Shown here piece by piece: positions 33,450 to 37,147 of a DNA stretch of 37,147 bases. The position numbers were made by a program, and so were the translations under genes. Positions within the stretch are counted from its first letter, which is position 1. Each line of letters starts with the position of its first letter. The DNA comes from Spirosoma oryzae (lineage in GTDB: Bacteria; Bacteroidota; Bacteroidia; Cytophagales; Spirosomataceae): NCBI RefSeq assembly GCF_003002825.1, contig NZ_PVTE01000039.1, forward strand, positions 1 to 37,147, written 5' to 3'. The notes below the pieces were generated by a model that was given only the letters and a program-made list of their open reading frames with translations, did not search any database and was not told where the DNA came from.

Positions 33450-34724
33450 CTAGTTAATCACCAGCGTCGTCATACTTTCCACGGGGAAGTCGAGTGTTAG
33501 GGTGTTGCCGGAAACGGTGAGGGTTTTCTTGTCCAGTGTGGCCGTTTCAGTTGTTGTGTACGTCGTAGCCGAGCTGGCCGACAAGCCGGAAAACTGTACG
33601 TTTTTCACCGGATAATTATTTGTATTGATGATCTCGACAATAGTCTGATTTCCGCTTTTATAGGCGGTCACCTTCAGGAAATAATTGGCCGTAGCCGCCA
33701 CGTCGATGCGCACTGCCCCCGGCCGGACGAAGCGGGAAAAGTGCGAGAAGGCATAGCCGCGTTTCTGCACTTCACCGTTGGTCGTGCCCTGTTCCCCGTC
33801 GCCGATAAACGAATAGTAGCGTTGCAGGTACCACCAGATGTAGGCGTTCCAGTTGCTGCTCATGCCGTTGTGTACCCCGGTCAGCATATCCAGACTTTCC
33901 AGCCACTTATCGTGCGCTGAACGGGAGGCCCAGGGCACGGTCCCGGTGTTACCCGTGTTCAGGTTGAGCAGGTATTCAGTCATCCAGATTTCTTTCTTTT
34001 GCTGAATGGCCGTCGGGAAGGTCGCCGTGCCACCCGCGCCGTAGGTATGCCCCGCCACGACGTCGAACCGGGCGGCAGCGTCGGCGTCGGACAGTAGCGC
34101 GTTGGTCATCTGCGCGTTGAAATTCAGCGATTCGGGAGCCACTACCTTCACACCCGTAATCTGACCGGGTGCTTTCAGGAAGGCGATCATCTCAGCCGCC
34201 GTCCAGTCGCATGATTCGTAGGAAGGCGACCAGTCGGGTTCGTTCTGAATCGATACCGCGTCGATTTTCGCCCCTTTGCTGGCCATGTAGGCAACGTATT
34301 CGTTGATATAATCCTTGAAGGCCTTGTAGTTTTCGGGCAGCAGTCGACCGCCCACGTCGCTGTTGTTGCTTTTCAGCGCGGGCGGTGGCGACCACGGGCA
34401 GGCCAGCACCTTCACGTTGCGTTTGTTGGCTTCCTTGATCGACTCCACGATAAGCGGCCAGTCGTTTTTATTCGACGATAGCCGTACCCGGAACAGACTC
34501 AGGCCCAATTGTCCATCGCCCGTTTCGAAGGCTTTTGCTGCGTCGGAAGCCTGTAATGTCTGCGTACCCCACATCCGGTTGGCTCCGCCAAAACCCGTGA
34601 TGGTCTGGTAGGTCGTCTGCGGTTTCAACTCGAATTTCACGGTGGGTGGCGTTGGCTCCTCAGCGGGTTTCGTACAGCCCGACAATAGCCCGGCCAGCGC
34701 AAGTACGTAAAGGGTAGTTTTCAT
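33450..34724 (-). CDS. GH30 glucuronoxylanase (subfamily 8-like)
   Basis: A 424-aa predicted lipoprotein (GLLSG-C17) that cuts xylan at positions set by a (4-O-methyl)glucuronate branch. The (beta/alpha)8 domain carries TITGFGGANRMWG, ACPWSPPPALKSN, VSIQNEPDW with acid/base Glu162 and EIWMTEYL with nucleophile Glu250. The segment VQKRGYAFSHFSRFVRPG contains Arg322, matching the arginine that contacts glucuronate in XynC/XynA-type GH30_8 enzymes. The C-terminal beta-sandwich (about 335-424) completes the usual architecture. Substrate specificity is inferred from that arginine and from the neighbours GH115 and GH67. It is 17 bp downstream of the GH43 gene. Confidence 0.93.
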   Translation of the reverse strand: MKTTLYVLALAGLLSGCTKPAEEPTPPTVKFELKPQTTYQTITGFGGANRMWGTQTLQASDAAKAFETGDGQLGLSLFRVRLSSNKNDWPLIVESIKEANKRNVKVLACPWSPPPALKSNNSDVGGRLLPENYKAFKDYINEYVAYMASKGAKIDAVSIQNEPDWSPSYESCDWTAAEMIAFLKAPGQITGVKVVAPESLNFNAQMTNALLSDADAAARFDVVAGHTYGAGGTATFPTAIQQKKEIWMTEYLLNLNTGNTGTVPWASRSAHDKWLESLDMLTGVHNGMSSNWNAYIWWYLQRYYSFIGDGEQGTTNGEVQKRGYAFSHFSRFVRPGAVRIDVAATANYFLKVTAYKSGNQTIVEIINTNNYPVKNVQFSGLSASSATTYTTTETATLDKKTLTVSGNTLTLDFPVESMTTLVIN

Positions 34725-34741
34725 GGAACGGTGGAATGGGT

Positions 34742-36313
34742 CTACCGCGTGGGCTGCTCGATACGGAAATAATCAAAATCAGCGTACCCACCCGTTTCCG
34801 GTCGGACCGCCGAAGCGGTGGCGTAGGTAAACAGCCCGAAGCGGTAGCCCATGAAATGCGGAATGGTGTAGGGCATCCTGATCGGCTCCCCAATGGCAGA
34901 CCACGTCTTGCCGTCGAGACTGTAGAAGAAACGACCGGTATCTTTCCGGTCGCGGAAATCGCATTCGGCTTTCAGGTACACGATCGACGCCGACAGCGGC
35001 ACCCGCTGCATCTCCACCGCTTTGCCCGACGCGGCACTGACCATCACGATGGCTCGGGTACCGTCTGTCTGCTTTACACCCACCAACCCGTACTGTTTCT
35101 GCAACAGGCTCAGTCCCGCGAAATCACCGTCGGTTAGTTTCGTCACGTCGAGCCGGGTCGAGCCGGTGCACTGGGGTCCGATAGTCCGCTGCGTCAGCGT
35201 GTTGCGGGCGGTTACGAACGAGGTGTCCGTACGGCCGGTTTTCAGGCGCAGAAAGCCTTTTCGCTTCGAAACAGACCACAGGCTATTGTCGGGATTGTGG
35301 TTCCACTGCCATACCAGCGGCAGCGCCGGTTCGCCTTTTTTGCGGGTAAATTCATCCGACGCGACAATGCCGGGAATCAGCCCCTTGCTGGCGGGCAGGT
35401 CGAGCGTTTGCGGCACTTTTCCGTCGACGCCCAGCACGGGCCACCCGTCTTGCCACGTTACCGGCACCAGGTACGGGATGCGGCCCACGCCCCCAAAATC
35501 ACGGAACAGGTACGCAAACCACCGACCGTCGGGCGTGTCGATCAGGCCACCCTGCGCAACGCCCAGGTCCTGCAAGCCGATCCGGCCTTCCCAGGGACCG
35601 GTAAGTTTGTCGGCGCGGTGAATCACGACGGTTCGCATACCACCCTGTGGCCAGGTAATGTTGAAGAGGTAGTATTTACCGTTGACCTTGAGCAGCTGCG
35701 ACCCTTCGGCGGGTAGCCCCCGACCCGTGCCCGACGGCGCGCTGGCGTTTTCGATAAGCACCCGCTCGGTACCGGGTTTCTCGCCCGACACGTCGGCGGT
35801 CAGTTCGACAATGCGAAGTTTACCCGCGCCGTAGACCATGTACACCCGGCCGTCGTCGTCGAAAAACAGGCTGTGATCGTGGAGAGACGGTTTGAACGAC
35901 ACGGCTTTCCAGGGACCCTTCTCGATGTTTTTCGTGGTGTACACATGCGTCCGGCCCGTTGGCTGGGCAAAGGTGGTGGCGTAGTAGGTCCCGTTATGAA
36001 AACGCAGGCTACTGGCCCACGAACCCCGCCCGTAGGTACTTTGCCCGTTCGTCAGGTTCAGCGCGTCGACGGTGACCAGCGTGTCGTAGGCGTAGCTGAC
36101 CAGCTTCCAGTTGACCAGATCGGTCGATTTCATAATCGGCAGGCCCGGACTCAGATGCATGGTCGTGCTGCTCATGTAGTACGTCTTGCCCACTCGGATC
36201 ATGGCCAGATCAGGCACGTCGGCAAAAATGATCGGGTTGGTCGCTTGCTGCGCCAGCATCGGCGTTCCCGACAGCGTCAGCAACCCGGCCAGGCAAATCA
36301 ACAGGTGTTTCAT
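34742..36313 (-). CDS. GH43 beta-xylosidase/arabinofuranosidase with C-terminal beta-sandwich
   Basis: A 523-aa exported glycosidase. The signal peptide is residues 1-22 (SGTPMLAQQ). The GH43 propeller (about 25-310) has Asp35 in ADVPDLAMI (base), Asp146 in SLHDHSLFF (pKa modulator) and Glu203 in PAEGSQLLKV (acid), with YYMSSTTMHLSPGLPIMKS typical of the GH43_12-like group. A C-terminal concanavalin-like sandwich (about 325-523) resembles the DUF1349/GH43_C2 domain that lends substrate residues in this group. Exact specificity is not readable. It lies 27 bp after the VOC gene and 17 bp before GH30 in the same operon. Confidence 0.92.
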   Translation of the reverse strand: MKHLLICLAGLLTLSGTPMLAQQATNPIIFADVPDLAMIRVGKTYYMSSTTMHLSPGLPIMKSTDLVNWKLVSYAYDTLVTVDALNLTNGQSTYGRGSWASSLRFHNGTYYATTFAQPTGRTHVYTTKNIEKGPWKAVSFKPSLHDHSLFFDDDGRVYMVYGAGKLRIVELTADVSGEKPGTERVLIENASAPSGTGRGLPAEGSQLLKVNGKYYLFNITWPQGGMRTVVIHRADKLTGPWEGRIGLQDLGVAQGGLIDTPDGRWFAYLFRDFGGVGRIPYLVPVTWQDGWPVLGVDGKVPQTLDLPASKGLIPGIVASDEFTRKKGEPALPLVWQWNHNPDNSLWSVSKRKGFLRLKTGRTDTSFVTARNTLTQRTIGPQCTGSTRLDVTKLTDGDFAGLSLLQKQYGLVGVKQTDGTRAIVMVSAASGKAVEMQRVPLSASIVYLKAECDFRDRKDTGRFFYSLDGKTWSAIGEPIRMPYTIPHFMGYRFGLFTYATASAVRPETGGYADFDYFRIEQPTR

Positions 36314-36340
36314 AAGCTGAATCTGGTTCAGAACCGGGTT

Positions 36341-36850
36341 CTAGTTGAGCGGGCCAATGAGTTCGATAAATGTACCGTCGGGGTCCTGCACCAGCACGAA
36401 ATGTGCCTTGTCGTTAAGGGGCGTCGGCGTGCTACCCCGGAAGGGCACGTTCATTTTCGTCAGCCGGTCGACGATCGGTTTCAGCGCCTTCACGTTGATG
36501 GTGATGTACTGCATGCCCGTATCGTCCTGAATAAATTTCGGCTTGGGATGACCCGCTTTTTTGCCGAAACTCATCAGCTTCCAGTCGGTGGCATCGGGGC
36601 TGTTTTCCAGTTTAAGAATTGTTACCTGCGTCGATGCTCCGTTGGCCAGTCCCGACCGTTTGGAGAACTCGTCGTTGATCGTGAAGCTGCCGGTTTTAAC
36701 CATACCAATGCCGTTGACGTAGAAGTCGAGCGATTTGTCGAGGTCGGCCACAACCACGCCGATCCCGATTACCTTACTCGTAAAATTGGATTGGGCCACA
36801 GCCAAATGGCACAGCAACAAAGCGAGTATGAACAGCGATACTGTTTTCAT
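36341..36850 (-). CDS. Exported VOC/glyoxalase-fold protein
   Basis: A 169-aa protein with a clear signal peptide (1-19, LFILALLLCHLAVAQ) followed by a single vicinal-oxygen-chelate/glyoxalase-like domain. Visible pieces are VIGIGVVVADLDKSLDFYVNGIG, KLMSFG, MQYITINVKALKPIVDRL and the C-terminal VLVQDPDGTFIELIGP with the usual terminal glutamate. Most VOC proteins are cytosolic, so export is unusual. It is the first gene of the minus-strand xylan block (27 bp before GH43), implying co-expression. Function is unknown; binding or isomerising a small sugar or aromatic compound released from xylan is only a possibility. Confidence 0.85.
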   Translation of the reverse strand: MKTVSLFILALLLCHLAVAQSNFTSKVIGIGVVVADLDKSLDFYVNGIGMVKTGSFTINDEFSKRSGLANGASTQVTILKLENSPDATDWKLMSFGKKAGHPKPKFIQDDTGMQYITINVKALKPIVDRLTKMNVPFRGSTPTPLNDKAHFVLVQDPDGTFIELIGPLN

Positions 36851-36876
36851 GTATGCGTTTCGTTTTTGTAGTTACC

Positions 36877-37066
36877 CACATCCCCGAAAGAGCAGGGCTG
36901 TTGAGTACTTAAATTGACACTGGTGGTGGCCAAGTTTCCTTCGACTAACCGTCCGTCCCAGCCCCCGAAAGGGCAGGGCGGTTAAGTTCTGGTGAACTGT
37001 ACCCCCCAGCCCCCTAAAGGGGGGAACTTCATTGGTGGAATGCTCCCCCTTTAGAGGTTGTTTGGG
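36877..37066. repeat. Family A composite repeat at the right end
   Basis: It contains CAGCCCCCTAAAGG, CAGCCCCCGAAAGGGCAG and GAGCAGGGCTGTTGAGTACT modules, and a spacer (about 36900-36950) alignable with 26490-26540. It is more diverged than the other copies. The remaining 80 bp to the window end hold nothing recognisable. Confidence 0.75.
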
Positions 37067-37147
37067 GAAGGCGTTTTGAGGTAAATGTGAGAGTCGGTGC
37101 GTAGCTTGAGGTGTCTAATCTACGAGCTTATGCAAACCCGTTTTCAC

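Noticed and set aside
36330..36342. AGAACCGGGTTCT palindrome between the VOC and GH43 genes
   Set aside because: It overlaps the VOC stop codon inside an operon, has an odd-length centre and has no second copy seen; probably chance.

Overview
The window looks like a chromosomal segment of a Bacteroidota bacterium, most likely Cytophagales and Spirosoma-like. The evidence is moderately high G+C coding DNA, signal peptides and lipoboxes on nearly every gene, a carboxypeptidase-regulatory-domain TonB receptor, few visible Shine-Dalgarno sites, and dispersed C/G-rich palindromic intergenic repeats. The taxonomic placement is inferred from style and was not searched.

Layout. (1) 1-3.0 kb: a repeat cluster, a LacI-family regulator (minus strand), a small lipoprotein-like gene and a predicted outer-membrane protein. 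(2) 3.0-13.8 kb, plus strand: a glucuronoxylan block with GH115 and GH67 alpha-glucuronidases, an SDR dehydrogenase abutting GH67, an AT-rich orphan gene between hairpins, a GH43 enzyme and a CE20-like acetylesterase. A DUF1275 membrane protein follows. (3) 14.6-25.2 kb, minus strand: a compact cluster that looks copper- or heme-related. In transcription order it encodes MbnP-like lipoprotein A, a diheme peroxidase-like protein (MbnH/MauG/CcpA superfamily), a lipoprotein with a CX4CH motif, MbnP-like B, a second diheme protein, a CDVCGC outer-membrane protein, an exported PfpI-YHS fusion, a TonB-dependent receptor and MbnP-like C. A Cys-rich small membrane protein lies just upstream. (4) 25.3-36.9 kb, minus strand: a second xylan block that reads, in transcription order, exported VOC protein, GH43, GH30_8-like glucuronoxylanase, CE6-like esterase, BD-FAE-like hydrolase, type-B carboxylesterase, CBM48-CE1, CE1-CBM48-CE1 and GH10 xylanase. 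Repeats close the window.

How the genes fit together. GH10 and GH30 cut the xylan backbone, with GH30 probably requiring glucuronate side chains. CE1, CE6, CE20 and BD-FAE-like esterases strip acetyl and feruloyl groups. GH115 and GH67 remove (4-O-methyl)glucuronate, GH43 enzymes release xylose or arabinose, and the SDR may process a released sugar acid. No SusC/SusD pair, sugar kinase or isomerase is visible. The most unusual content is the copper/heme-type cluster with three MbnP-like and two MbnH-like genes, inserted between the two xylan blocks. Two families of intergenic palindromic repeats and a LacI-type operator-like site upstream of GH115 are the main non-coding signals.
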